DNA from: Paracoccus alkenifer
Lineage (GTDB): Bacteria > Pseudomonadota > Alphaproteobacteria > Rhodobacterales > Rhodobacteraceae
DNA: 64,000 nucleotides
Direction: 5' to 3'
Assembly: GCF_900108405.1 (NCBI RefSeq)
Contig: NZ_FNXG01000001.1
Coordinates: 620,001 to 684,000 of the forward strand
The notes beneath the pieces were generated by a model that worked only from the letters and a program-made list of their open reading frames with translations, did no database searches and had not been told where the DNA came from. Shown here piece after piece: positions 1 through 8,510 of the stretch; position 1 is the first letter of the stretch; each line of letters opens with the position of its first letter. A program made the position numbers and the translations under genes.

Positions 1-1
1 G

Positions 2-256
2 AACCGGCTGGCCTATGGCATGATCGAGGATGTCTATGCGCTGGCCGCCGCCTATGCGATGGCCATCGCGCAGGGCCATTGCTTTAACGACGCCAACAAG
101 CGCACGGCATTCCGCCTCATGCAGGTCATTCTTGACTGGAACGGCGGCAGTGAACCCGATGTCCCCGCCCATGTCATCGGTGACCGCATCATCGCCCTCG
201 CCCAGGGCCTGATCGACGACGGCCATCTGGCGGACTGGCTGCGCGACGGGGCTTGA
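2..256 (+). CDS. Doc-type Fic-fold toxin, 3' end only
   Basis: This is the C-terminal part of a death-on-curing (Doc) toxin; the reading frame is open at the window edge, so the true start lies upstream. The Fic core motif is clear in the visible part: GHCFNDANKRTAF, matching HxFx(D/N)xNKR, whose histidine and Asn-Lys-Arg residues position ATP or act in phosphate transfer in this family. Doc proteins phosphorylate EF-Tu and are held inactive by a small antitoxin, normally encoded just upstream, which would be outside the window. The visible 84 or so residues are about two thirds of a typical Doc protein (about 125 residues). The family call is firm; toxin activity is inferred. Confidence 0.85.
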   Translation, partial: NRLAYGMIEDVYALAAAYAMAIAQGHCFNDANKRTAFRLMQVILDWNGGSEPDVPAHVIGDRIIALAQGLIDDGHLADWLRDGA

Positions 257-346
257 CGCCTTGCCCTCGCGCCCCGGGCAGCGGCGGGTTGCCCCGCCCT
301 GCCCCGTCATGGCATGACGCCCCATAATCACGAGCAGGCAGATCCG

Positions 347-2311
347 ATGTCCGACGACCTTCTTTCGGGCGCGCAAGCGGCCCCCGACAGCTATTCCGCC
401 GCCTCGATCGAGGTGCTCGAGGGGTTGGAGCCCGTCCGCAAGCGCCCCGGCATGTATATCGGCGGCACGGACGAACGCGCGCTGCACCATCTGGTTGCGG
501 AAATCCTCGACAACGCCATGGACGAGGCCGTCGCCGGTCACGCCAGCCGCATCGAGGTCGAATTGCACAGCGACGGCAGCGCCACCGTGCGCGACAACGG
601 CCGCGGCATCCCGATCGACCCGCACCCGAAGTTCCCCGGCAAATCGGCGCTGGAAGTCATCCTGTGCACGCTGCACGCCGGCGGCAAGTTTTCCGAGGGC
701 GCATATCAGACCTCGGGGGGTCTGCACGGGGTCGGCGCCTCGGTGGTGAACGCGCTGTCCGACAGCATGGTGGTCGAGGTCGCCCGCAACCGCGAGTTGT
801 GGCGCCAATCCTTCAGCCGCGGCATCCCGCAGGGACCGGCGGAAAAGATCGGCCCCGCCCCCAACCGCCGCGGCACCACCGTGATCTTTCATCCCGACGA
901 ACAGATCTTCGGCCACCACCGGCTGAAGCCCGCGCGGATGATGCGGATGGTCAAGTCCAAGGCCTATCTGCATTCCGGCGTCGAAATCCGCTGGAAGACC
1001 GAGATCGACGACGGCGAAACCCCGCTGGAAGCGACCTTCCATTTCCCCGGCGGGCTGGCCGATTACCTGTCCGAACAGCTGGGCAGCGTCACCACCTATG
1101 CCGAGCGCCCCTTTGCCGGCGCCGTCGAGTTCCGCGAGCGTTTCAACGTCCCCGGCAAGGTCGAATGGGCGATCAACTGGACGCCGTCCCGCGACGGCTT
1201 CATCCAGTCCTATTGCAACACCGTGCCGACGCCCGAGGGCGGCACCCACGAGGCCGGGTTCTGGACCGCCATTCTCAAGGGCATCCGCGCCTATGGCGAG
1301 CTGACCAAGAACCGCAAGGCCGAAAACATCACCCGCGACGACCTGCTGACCGGCGGCTGCGCGCTGGTGTCGTGCTTTATCTCGGAACCCGAATTCGTCG
1401 GCCAGACCAAGGACCGGCTGGCCACCGCCGAGGCCGCGCGGCTGGTCGAGGGCGCAGTGCGCGACCATTTCGACAACTGGCTGGCCGCCGACACCAAATC
1501 CGCTGGCGCGATCCTCGATTTTCTAGTGCTGCGGGCCGAGGAACGCCTGAAGCGCCGTCAGGAAAAGGAAACCGCCCGCAAATCCGCCACCCGCAAGCTG
1601 CGGCTGCCGGGCAAGCTGGTGGATTGTTCCGGCAACACCCGCAAGGGCACCGAGCTGTTCATCGTCGAAGGCGACAGCGCCGGCGGCTCGGCCAAGTCGG
1701 CGCGCGAACGCACCACCCAGGCGATCATGCCGATCCGCGGCAAGATCCTGAACGTGCTGGGGGCCTCATCGTCGAAAATGGGGCAGAACCAGGAAATCGC
1801 CGATCTGTGTCAGGCGCTGGGGGTGGGCATGGGAACCCGCTTCAACGTCGATGACCTGCGCTACGACAAGATCATCATCATGACCGACGCCGACGTCGAT
1901 GGCGCCCATATCGCCAGCCTGCTGATGACGTTCTTCTTTACCCAGATGCGGCCGCTGATCGACAAGGGGCACCTGTATCTGGCCTGCCCGCCGCTTTACC
2001 GCCTGACGCAGGGCGCGCGCCGGGTCTATGTCGCCGACGATGCCGAGAAAGAGGCGTGGCTGGCCAAGGGGCTGGGCGGCAAGGGCAAGATCGACGTGCA
2101 GCGTTTCAAGGGTCTGGGCGAGATGGACGCCAAGGATCTCAAGGAAACCACGATGAACCCGGCCAGCCGCAAGCTGATCCGGGTCAGCATCGACGACGAC
2201 GAGGGTGGCGAGACCGCCGATCTGGTCGAGCGGCTGATGGGCAAGAAACCCGAGCTGCGTTTCCAGTATATCCAGGAAAACGCCCAATTCGCCGAGGATC
2301 TGGATGTGTGA
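347..2311 (+). CDS. parE: DNA topoisomerase IV subunit B
   Basis: ParE is the ATPase subunit of topoisomerase IV, which decatenates daughter chromosomes together with ParC. The 654-residue protein has the GHKL ATPase segment near the N-terminus (EILDNAMDEA, then DNGRGIP and GGLHGVGASVVNAL), a transducer domain, and the C-terminal TOPRIM domain with EGDSAGGSA and DADVDGAHI, which hold the metal-binding acidic residues. The ending RFKGLGEM...R is also typical. The start at 347 gives the usual N-terminus MSDDLLSG; an in-frame ATG at 314 would add 11 residues but has no clear ribosome site. It lies alone between the toxin remnant and a lipoprotein on the other strand. The shorter C-terminus and sequence fit ParE better than GyrB. 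Confidence 0.95.
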   Translation: MSDDLLSGAQAAPDSYSAASIEVLEGLEPVRKRPGMYIGGTDERALHHLVAEILDNAMDEAVAGHASRIEVELHSDGSATVRDNGRGIPIDPHPKFPGKSALEVILCTLHAGGKFSEGAYQTSGGLHGVGASVVNALSDSMVVEVARNRELWRQSFSRGIPQGPAEKIGPAPNRRGTTVIFHPDEQIFGHHRLKPARMMRMVKSKAYLHSGVEIRWKTEIDDGETPLEATFHFPGGLADYLSEQLGSVTTYAERPFAGAVEFRERFNVPGKVEWAINWTPSRDGFIQSYCNTVPTPEGGTHEAGFWTAILKGIRAYGELTKNRKAENITRDDLLTGGCALVSCFISEPEFVGQTKDRLATAEAARLVEGAVRDHFDNWLAADTKSAGAILDFLVLRAEERLKRRQEKETARKSATRKLRLPGKLVDCSGNTRKGTELFIVEGDSAGGSAKSARERTTQAIMPIRGKILNVLGASSSKMGQNQEIADLCQALGVGMGTRFNVDDLRYDKIIIMTDADVDGAHIASLLMTFFFTQMRPLIDKGHLYLACPPLYRLTQGARRVYVADDAEKEAWLAKGLGGKGKIDVQRFKGLGEMDAKDLKETTMNPASRKLIRVSIDDDEGGETADLVERLMGKKPELRFQYIQENAQFAEDLDV

Positions 2312-2325
2312 GGGACCGGTCCCTC
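2310..2325. repeat. 16-bp perfect palindrome at the parE stop codon
   Basis: GAGGGACCGGTCCCTC is a perfect inverted repeat with no loop that overlaps the parE stop codon. No T-tract follows on either strand, so it is not a standard intrinsic terminator. It could fold at the mRNA end or be bound by a dimeric protein; nothing else in the sequence decides. Confidence 0.6.
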
Positions 2326-2425
2326 GCATTCAACAGTCCCTTGCCGGGAAAGACGATACCGGCCGATGTTTCCCGCAAGACTGGCGGGGTCGGCGCAGCA
2401 CTGCCCCGCGCCGCGCCGTCCGGGA

Positions 2426-2827
2426 TCAACTGCAAGTCGTCGGCGCCCCCTTGGCGACGATTTCCTGCCAGCCGGCACCCAGAGTTTCACGGGCAGAAAG
2501 CGCGTTGCGCGCCTCGGGCGAGCCCTCGGGGACCATCTTGACCACCATTCCCTGCGAATAATTCTGCTGGAATCCTGCAAAAATATTGCCTTGCAGGCCA
2601 CTGTCGCTGTGGTCACCCTGAATCACGAATTTGTCGCCACCCTTGCGAATGACCTCGACCGCCGCGCTTTTAAAGGCAACATTTCGTGCACCCGCAGCGC
2701 CGCAGGCCGGGGCCGCATTCGTCGCCACCTTGAAGGTGTCCTTGCTCATCGGCTGGATCTGCGTCTGGGCACATCCCGCCAACAGCAGCAGGCCCGCCGC
2801 CGCCGCAGGCCACATGAAACCTCGCAT
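2426..2827 (-). CDS. Small predicted lipoprotein of unknown function
   Basis: A 133-residue exported protein. The N-terminus has a hydrophobic signal segment ending in the lipobox LLAGC (Cys19), so it should be lipid-anchored in the envelope. The mature part is about 110 residues, with two further Cys pairings possible (APACGAAG and the C-terminal TTCS), which suggests a periplasmic disulfide. The start is supported by an AAGGGG ribosome site six bases upstream. No enzymatic motif was recognised. It is convergent with parE and divergent from the ChaC-like gene; the intergenic region on its 5' side (2828-3021) is unusually AT-rich for this genome and probably holds both promoters. Confidence 0.75.
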   Translation of the reverse strand: MRGFMWPAAAAGLLLLAGCAQTQIQPMSKDTFKVATNAAPACGAAGARNVAFKSAAVEVIRKGGDKFVIQGDHSDSGLQGNIFAGFQQNYSQGMVVKMVPEGSPEARNALSARETLGAGWQEIVAKGAPTTCS

Positions 2828-3021
2828 CTGAAACCCCTTATCCCTTGAGAAAACTGGATATCAGCAAAGAGGAACAATACCGGAAAATCAATCAATCCAT
2901 ACATAAAATGCACCTTTTAACAATTACTTAACCATGACAGTCGCAGTCGCCGACCTCTGGCCATCATGACAGCTTGCCTCGGCGCAGCTTCCCCGGCATG
3001 TAAGCTTACCGGAGAAAAACC

Positions 3022-3723
3022 TTGCATGACGCCCCGCCCCACAAGCCCCTGATCGCCCTGACCGCTGCCCATGTCGCCCGGGTCGCGCCGGGGGACGGGC
3101 CGCTGCATACGCCCGGCTGGCGGATGCTTGAGGATCACGATCTTGACCTGCTGGCGGAACGGCTGACCCGCGACCGGCCGCGGCCGATCCCGGTCTTTGC
3201 CTATGGCTCGTTGATCTGGAACCCCGGCTTTGACGTGCAGGCGCGGCGGCGGGCGACGGCGGTGGGCTGGCATCGCAGCTTTTCGATCTCGCTCGACCAT
3301 TTCCGCGGCTCTCCGGACCGGCCGGGGCTGATGCTGGCGCTGGCCGCGGGCGGGCAATGCGAAGGGGTGCTGCTGGACATCGCCCAAGGCTCCGAGCAGC
3401 AATCCCTGCGCGCCATCCTGCGGCGCGAGCTGGTGGCGCATGAGCTGGCCGCCAACGCCGCCTGGATCGATGTCGAAACCGAAACCGGCCGCGGTCAGGC
3501 GCTGACCTTTTACGCCGGCCCGGTCGGCACGCAGCTGGCGATGCTGTCGGTCGAGGAACAGGCCCGCCGGCTGGCGCGCGCGGCCGGCGCCGCCGGGACC
3601 GGCGCCGAATACCTGCTGCGCACCGTCCACGGGCTGGCCGAACACGGCATCCACGACCCCTATATCTGGCGGCTGCAACAGCTGGTGGCCAAGGAAATCG
3701 ACGCCTTCGGGCCACCGGCCTAG
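3022..3723 (+). CDS. ChaC-like gamma-glutamylcyclotransferase
   Basis: This 233-residue protein belongs to the ChaC branch of gamma-glutamylcyclotransferases, which cleave glutathione to 5-oxoproline and Cys-Gly in the cytoplasm. The signature PVFAYGSLIWNPGFD (about residue 60) is the substrate-binding loop, and a glutamate in the middle of the protein is expected to be catalytic. The start is a TTG preceded by GGAG at seven bases; the ATG at 3026 is in a different frame. Its stop is five bases from the convergent cytochrome c stop. No operon partner is seen, so a role in glutathione turnover is a family inference. Confidence 0.85.
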   Translation: MHDAPPHKPLIALTAAHVARVAPGDGPLHTPGWRMLEDHDLDLLAERLTRDRPRPIPVFAYGSLIWNPGFDVQARRRATAVGWHRSFSISLDHFRGSPDRPGLMLALAAGGQCEGVLLDIAQGSEQQSLRAILRRELVAHELAANAAWIDVETETGRGQALTFYAGPVGTQLAMLSVEEQARRLARAAGAAGTGAEYLLRTVHGLAEHGIHDPYIWRLQQLVAKEIDAFGPPA

Positions 3724-3727
3724 ACGG

Positions 3728-4132
3728 TTACTGCTGCAACCGTTCCAGATGCTCGGTCAGCGCCACCAGCCGCGCGGGCGTGGGCGTCAGCGCCCCGTCG
3801 CCGGCGTCGAACAACACCGTCGGCCCGTCGCGCAGCTCCTGCCCGAACTGGGGCATGGGGCTGTCGCTCATCCCCATGGTATAGCCGTCGATGCGGTTCA
3901 TCACCCGCAGCCGCGGAAAGCGGCCGTCGTTGCCCTGCGCCAGCAGCGTCAGATCGGTGGCCGGCGGGCGCATCCCCGCCGCCGCCGGCCCGTCGCCCTT
4001 GCCCGCAGCCCCGTGGCACGAGGCGCAGAACTGCGCGTAATCCGCCGCGCCGGTATCGGCCACCGGGGGCGTGCAGGCGGCCAGCGCCGCGCAAGCGCCC
4101 AGCACGGCCAGCGAAATCAGGGCAGTTTTCAT
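3728..4132 (-). CDS. Lipid-anchored monohaem cytochrome c
   Basis: A 134-residue class I cytochrome c. The N-terminal signal ends in a lipobox (LAAC), so the protein is probably anchored to the outer face of the inner membrane. One haem-binding site, CASCHG, lies about 20 residues into the mature protein, and methionines in the MGMSDSPMPQFG stretch can supply the axial ligand. The start at the second Met is preferred because GAGG lies seven bases before it; the Met two codons upstream sits too close to that site. It has no redox neighbour, so its electron partner is unknown. Membership in the cytochrome c family is certain from the haem motif. Confidence 0.85.
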   Translation of the reverse strand: MKTALISLAVLGACAALAACTPPVADTGAADYAQFCASCHGAAGKGDGPAAAGMRPPATDLTLLAQGNDGRFPRLRVMNRIDGYTMGMSDSPMPQFGQELRDGPTVLFDAGDGALTPTPARLVALTEHLERLQQ

Positions 4133-4215
4133 CGGCATTCCCTCGTTTTGCGGTGAATTGTCGCAAGCCCCGCCGCCGACGGCAAGGGGTTTGGCCGGGG
4201 CCGGCGGGAAACGTC

Positions 4216-4875
4216 TCAGCCCAGCCGGACCACCCGGTCCATGCGCCCGGCCAGCTCCATGTTGTGGGTGGCGATCAGCGCCGACAGCCCGGTTTCGCGC
4301 ACCAGCGCCATCAGCATCCCGAACACCAGATCCGAGGTGCCGGGGTCAAGGTTCCCCGTCGGCTCGTCCGCCAGCAGCAGCGAGGGCGCATTGGCCAGCG
4401 CCCGACAGAACGCCACCCGCTGCTGTTCACCCCCCGACAGCGCCGCCGGACGATGCCCCGCCCGCGCCGACAGCCCGACCCGGTCAAGCAACCCCGCCGC
4501 CCGCTCGCGCGCCGCCCGGTCCGGCACCGCATTGGCCAGCTGCGGCAGCACAATGTTTTCCAGCGCGGTGAATTCAGGCAGCAAATGGTGGAACTGATAG
4601 ACAAAGCCCAGCTCGCGCCGCCGCGCCTCGGTCCGCTTGCGGTCGGACAGGCCGGTCATGTCGCGCCCGTTCAGCACCACGCGGCCCGCATCGGGCGTGT
4701 CCAGCAGCCCCGCGATATGCAGCAGCGTCGATTTCCCCGCACCCGAGGGCGCGACCAGCGCCACCACCTCGCCGCGCGCGACCGACAGGTCCAGACCGTG
4801 CAGCACCTCGACGGCGGCGGGCGAGCCGGGGTTGTAGGTCTTGGCGATCGCTTCCAGCCGCAGGACTTCATTCAT
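4216..4875 (-). CDS. lolD: Lipoprotein-releasing system ATPase LolD
   Basis: LolD is the ATPase of the LolCDE-type exporter, which extracts outer-membrane lipoproteins from the inner membrane for hand-over to LolA. The 219-residue protein has Walker A ([12 protein letters not shown], about residue 42), the ABC signature [15 protein letters not shown], Walker [13 protein letters not shown] and the switch histidine in ALIATHN. Residues around [11 protein letters not shown] and the length are typical of the MacB/LolD group. Its start overlaps the end of the permease gene by eight bases, so the pair is co-transcribed and probably translationally coupled. Confidence 0.93.
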   Translation of the reverse strand: MNEVLRLEAIAKTYNPGSPAAVEVLHGLDLSVARGEVVALVAPSGAGKSTLLHIAGLLDTPDAGRVVLNGRDMTGLSDRKRTEARRRELGFVYQFHHLLPEFTALENIVLPQLANAVPDRAARERAAGLLDRVGLSARAGHRPAALSGGEQQRVAFCRALANAPSLLLADEPTGNLDPGTSDLVFGMLMALVRETGLSALIATHNMELAGRMDRVVRLG

Positions 4876-6166
4876 AGCGCAGCGCCTCGACCGGGTTCAT
4901 CCGCGCCGCGCGGCGGGCCGGAAAGATGGTGACGATAAACGAAAGCGTCAGCGACAGCCCGACAGCCCGGGCGATGTCGATGCCGCGCAGCTCGGCCGGC
5001 AGGCGGTAGATGCCGCGCACCGAAGGATCCCACGCGCCCCCGCCCGACAGGTAGTTCACCCCGGCCATGATGCTGTCCACGTTCAGCGCCAGCGCCACCC
5101 CCAGCACCACCCCGGCCAGCGTGCCCAGCACCCCGGTAAAGGCCCCGCACAGGAAAAACACCCGCAGCACCGCGCCCTCGGTCAGGCCCATGGTGCGCAG
5201 GATGCCGATGTCGCGGCCCTTGTTCTTGACCAACATGATCAACCCCGAGGTGATGTTCATCGACGCGATCAGCACCAGCACCGACAGGATGACGAACATC
5301 ACGTCATCCTCGATATCCAGCGCCGACAGGAACGCCCCCGAGGCATCGCGCCAGGTCCAGACCATGCTGCCCGGCAGCGCCCCCAGCAGCGCGGGCGTCA
5401 GCGCATCGACCGCTTCGGGGGCGGCAGCATAGACTTGGATCTCGTCCACCACGCCGTCGCGGTTGAAATAGGACTGCGCCTCGGCCAGAGGCATGTAGAT
5501 GCGGGTGCGGTCGATGTCATAGCGCCCGGCGGTAAAGACATAGACGACCTTGTAGCTGCCGACCCGCGGCGTGACCCCGAACGGCGTCTGCGCGCCCTGC
5601 GGGGAAATCAGCTGCACCATGTCGCCGACGCCCAGCCCCAGCTCGCGCGCCATGCCGGACCCGACAGCCACGCCCTCGCCAAAGGCGGTGATGTCGCCGT
5701 ATCCGGTCTCGGGGTCGGCCACGCGGGGGATGGCGGCCAGATCCTCGGCCGACAGCCCGTAAACCTCGGCCACGCCGGAACGGTCGCCGACGCTGGCCAT
5801 CACCTGCCCGCGCACCACCGGATCGGCACGCAGAACCCCGGGCAGCGCGGCGATGCGCGCCACCGCGTCGGCGTAATCCTCGATCACGCCGGCGACGGTA
5901 TAGATCTCGTCGGTCAGCTCGTTATGGATCTGGCCGGGCGGCAGATAGACGGTGGAATGGGCGTTGGCGCCAAGGATCGTGTCCACGAACTCGGCCCGAA
6001 ACCCCGACCGCACCGCCAGCGTGGCGATCAGCGCCATCACCCCCAGCGCAATCCCGATCAGGCTGATCCAGGTCATGACCGAGACCCCGCCCTCGGCCCG
6101 CCTTGCGCGCAGATAGCGCCAGGCGATCATGAATTCGTAACGTGAAAACGGACGCGGGTTCGCCAC
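4868..6166 (-). CDS. lolC: Lipoprotein-releasing system permease LolC/LolE
   Basis: The membrane partner of LolD, of the single LolC/E type common in alphaproteobacteria. The 432-residue protein has one N-terminal membrane helix ([19 protein letters not shown]), a large periplasmic domain, and three C-terminal helices of the FtsX fold, with [13 protein letters not shown] facing the ATPase. A GTG start is chosen because GGAAAGG lies seven bases upstream and it gives the expected N-terminus [19 protein letters not shown]; a longer version from an upstream ATG at 6193 has no such support. It is divergent from radA. Whether it should be called lolC or lolE is a naming question; only one permease gene is present here. 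Confidence 0.9.
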   Translation of the reverse strand: MANPRPFSRYEFMIAWRYLRARRAEGGVSVMTWISLIGIALGVMALIATLAVRSGFRAEFVDTILGANAHSTVYLPPGQIHNELTDEIYTVAGVIEDYADAVARIAALPGVLRADPVVRGQVMASVGDRSGVAEVYGLSAEDLAAIPRVADPETGYGDITAFGEGVAVGSGMARELGLGVGDMVQLISPQGAQTPFGVTPRVGSYKVVYVFTAGRYDIDRTRIYMPLAEAQSYFNRDGVVDEIQVYAAAPEAVDALTPALLGALPGSMVWTWRDASGAFLSALDIEDDVMFVILSVLVLIASMNITSGLIMLVKNKGRDIGILRTMGLTEGAVLRVFFLCGAFTGVLGTLAGVVLGVALALNVDSIMAGVNYLSGGGAWDPSVRGIYRLPAELRGIDIARAVGLSLTLSFIVTIFPARRAARMNPVEALRYE

Positions 6167-6327
6167 GGCACGGCCTTTCCAAAATCTCGCCATGGAATGG
6201 CTGCCGCGGCACGATGATGCAAGCCGACAACCGCGTGAGCGCTCTTTCTTCATCATGCAAATATCCCGGGGTGCGGGGCAGCGCCCCGCGACTTGCAGCC
6301 CGCCCGCGACGCTGCCACAACCACGCC

Positions 6328-7692
6328 ATGGCCAAGCCCGTCACCTCGTTCACCTGCTCTGCCTGCGGCGCCAGCCACCGCAAATGGGCGGGGCGTTGCG
6401 AAGCCTGCGGCGAATGGAACTCGATCGTCGAGGAAGCGCCGCTGTCCCAGGGCCCCGGCCGCGGGCTGGGGGCGCAGCGCGGGCGCACCATCCCGCTGTC
6501 GGGCCTGTCCTCGACCGAGCCGCCGCCGCCGCGCACGCCGTCAGGCATTGCCGAACTCGACCGGGTGCTGGGGGGCGGGCTGGTGCCGGGCAGCGCCATC
6601 CTGGTCGGCGGCGATCCGGGGATCGGCAAATCCACGCTGATGCTGCAAGCCGCCGCCGCATTCGCCCGCGCCGGCAGCAACGCCGTCTATGTCAGCGGCG
6701 AAGAGGCCGGCGCGCAGCTGCGGATGCGGGCGCAGCGGCTGGGGCTGGCGGATGCGCCGGTGCGGCTAGGCACGGAAACCGCGTTGCGCGACATCCTGAC
6801 CACGCTGGACGCCGAACGCCCCGACGTGGCGGTGATCGATTCGATCCAGACGCTGTGGTCCGACACGGTCGAAGCCGCGCCGGGCAGCGTCGGGCAGGTC
6901 CGCGCCGCCGCGCACGAGCTTGTGACCTTCGCCAAGCGATCCGGCGTCGCGGTTATCATCGTGGGCCATGTCACCAAGGACGGCCAGATCGCCGGCCCCC
7001 GCGTGGTCGAGCACATGGTGGACACGGTGCTGTATTTCGAGGGCGAGCGCGGCCACCAGTTCCGCATCCTGCGCGCGGTCAAGAACCGCTTCGGCCCCTC
7101 GGGCGAGATCGGCGTGTTCGAGATGACCGGCGGCGGGCTGGCCGAGGTCGCCAACCCCTCGGCGCTGTTTTTGTCCGAACGCGGCGAGCCGGTCGCCGGC
7201 AGCGCGGTTTTCGCGGGAATCGAGGGCACCCGCCCGGTGCTGACCGAGATCCAGGCGCTGGTCGCGCCCTCGACGTTGGCCGCGCCGCGGCGCACGGTGG
7301 TCGGGCTGGACAGCGGCCGGGTCAGCACCATCCTTGCGGTGCTCGAGGCCCGCTGCGCCATCCCCTTTGCCGGGCTGGACGTGTTTCTGAACGTGGCGGG
7401 GGGGATGCGGGTCGCGGAACCCGCCGCCGATCTGGCCATCGCCGCCGCCCTGCTCAGCGCGCGCGAGGACCACGCCCTGCCCGCCGATACCGTGCTTTTC
7501 GGCGAAATCAGCCTGTCGGGCGCCCTGCGTCCGGTGGGCCAGGCCGAAAACAGGTTGAAAGAGGCGCGGAAACTTGGTTTCTCGCGGGCGATCCTGCCCG
7601 AGGTCCAAAAGGTCGAGGGCGGGGGCGGCATGGTGCTTTCCCGCACCGCCGACCTGACGAGTTTCACGGGCGAGACCTTCGGCGCGGGTTGA
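6328..7692 (+). CDS. radA: DNA repair protein RadA
   Basis: RadA (Sms) is a RecA-like ATPase that helps branch migration during recombination. The 454-residue protein starts with the zinc finger CSACGASHRKWAGRCEACG, followed by the RecA-like core with Walker A GGDPGIGKSTLML, Walker B VAVIDSIQT and the RadA-specific KNRFG motif in VKNRFGPSGEIG. The C-terminal third is Lon-like (SGALRPVGQAENRLKEA). The start is set by the conserved N-terminus MAKPVTSFTCSACG. The gene is followed by cvpA and purF on the same strand, a frequent order in Rhodobacteraceae. Confidence 0.95.
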   Translation: MAKPVTSFTCSACGASHRKWAGRCEACGEWNSIVEEAPLSQGPGRGLGAQRGRTIPLSGLSSTEPPPPRTPSGIAELDRVLGGGLVPGSAILVGGDPGIGKSTLMLQAAAAFARAGSNAVYVSGEEAGAQLRMRAQRLGLADAPVRLGTETALRDILTTLDAERPDVAVIDSIQTLWSDTVEAAPGSVGQVRAAAHELVTFAKRSGVAVIIVGHVTKDGQIAGPRVVEHMVDTVLYFEGERGHQFRILRAVKNRFGPSGEIGVFEMTGGGLAEVANPSALFLSERGEPVAGSAVFAGIEGTRPVLTEIQALVAPSTLAAPRRTVVGLDSGRVSTILAVLEARCAIPFAGLDVFLNVAGGMRVAEPAADLAIAAALLSAREDHALPADTVLFGEISLSGALRPVGQAENRLKEARKLGFSRAILPEVQKVEGGGGMVLSRTADLTSFTGETFGAG

Positions 7693-7765
7693 CCGGGCCG
7701 GACGACGCCACCGATACGCGGGGCCACGGCACACAGCCGGCGTCCCCGGCAAAAAGGGCTGACAG

Positions 7766-8383
7766 ATGGACGGTTTCACCCTGATCGACGGCATCGTGGC
7801 GGCGATCATCATCCTATCGGCGATCCTCGCCTATTCGCGCGGCTTCGTGCGCGAATCGCTGGCCATTCTGGGCTGGATCGGGGCGGCAGTGCTGGCCTTT
7901 GTCTTTGCGGGCGCCATGCGGCCGCTGATCGCGCAGATCCCCTATGTGGACAAGATCATCGCCGACAACTGCGAGCTGGGGATGATCGCCGGCTTTGCGG
8001 TGGTCTTCGCGCTGGCGCTGGTGGTGTTTTCGATCCTGACGCCGCTGTTTTCCTCGGTCGTGCAGCGCTCGGCGCTGGGGGGCGTGGATCAGGGCATGGG
8101 GTTTCTTTTCGGCGTGGCGCGCGGGGTGCTGCTCGTGGTCATCGCCTTTATCGTCTATGACCGGGTGATGACCACCCAGCGGGTCGAGATGGTGGACCAG
8201 TCGCGCTCGGCGCAGGTGTTCCGCTCGATGAGCGGGCAGCTGAACGACCAGATCCCGCAGGATGCGCCGGGCTGGCTGGCCGCGCGGTTCGAGCAGCTGG
8301 TGCGCGACTGCGACGCGACCGGGGCCGCGGTGACGCCCGCGACCACGACGCCCGCCCCGGCCGCAGCACCGTCGGCGAACTGA
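7766..8383 (+). CDS. cvpA: CvpA family membrane protein
   Basis: A 205-residue inner-membrane protein with four predicted helices in the first 135 residues (for example IVAAIIILSAILAYSRGF and GMIAGFAVVFALALVVF) and an Ala/Thr/Pro-rich tail. The glycine- and arginine-containing loop YSRGFVRE is typical of the CvpA (colicin V production) family. Its exact role is unknown even in Escherichia coli, but it is very often found directly before purF, as here, and has been linked to envelope integrity. The tail (PATTTPAPAAAPSAN) is low complexity. Confidence 0.9.
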   Translation: MDGFTLIDGIVAAIIILSAILAYSRGFVRESLAILGWIGAAVLAFVFAGAMRPLIAQIPYVDKIIADNCELGMIAGFAVVFALALVVFSILTPLFSSVVQRSALGGVDQGMGFLFGVARGVLLVVIAFIVYDRVMTTQRVEMVDQSRSAQVFRSMSGQLNDQIPQDAPGWLAARFEQLVRDCDATGAAVTPATTTPAPAAAPSAN

Positions 8384-8510
8384 TCCCGTCCGGCCCCGCG
8401 CAGCCGGGGCGTGACTTTTGCGCGAGGGCGCATTAGATACCGCAGCGAAGGTCCGGGCGCCCCGCGCGCCCCGCCGCCAGCCCCTGTTTTCCGAAAGCCA
8501 AGGTCCAGCC

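Noticed and set aside
2026..2616. Open frame on the minus strand across the parE end
   Set aside because: It runs opposite parE and the lipoprotein frame and shows no family features.
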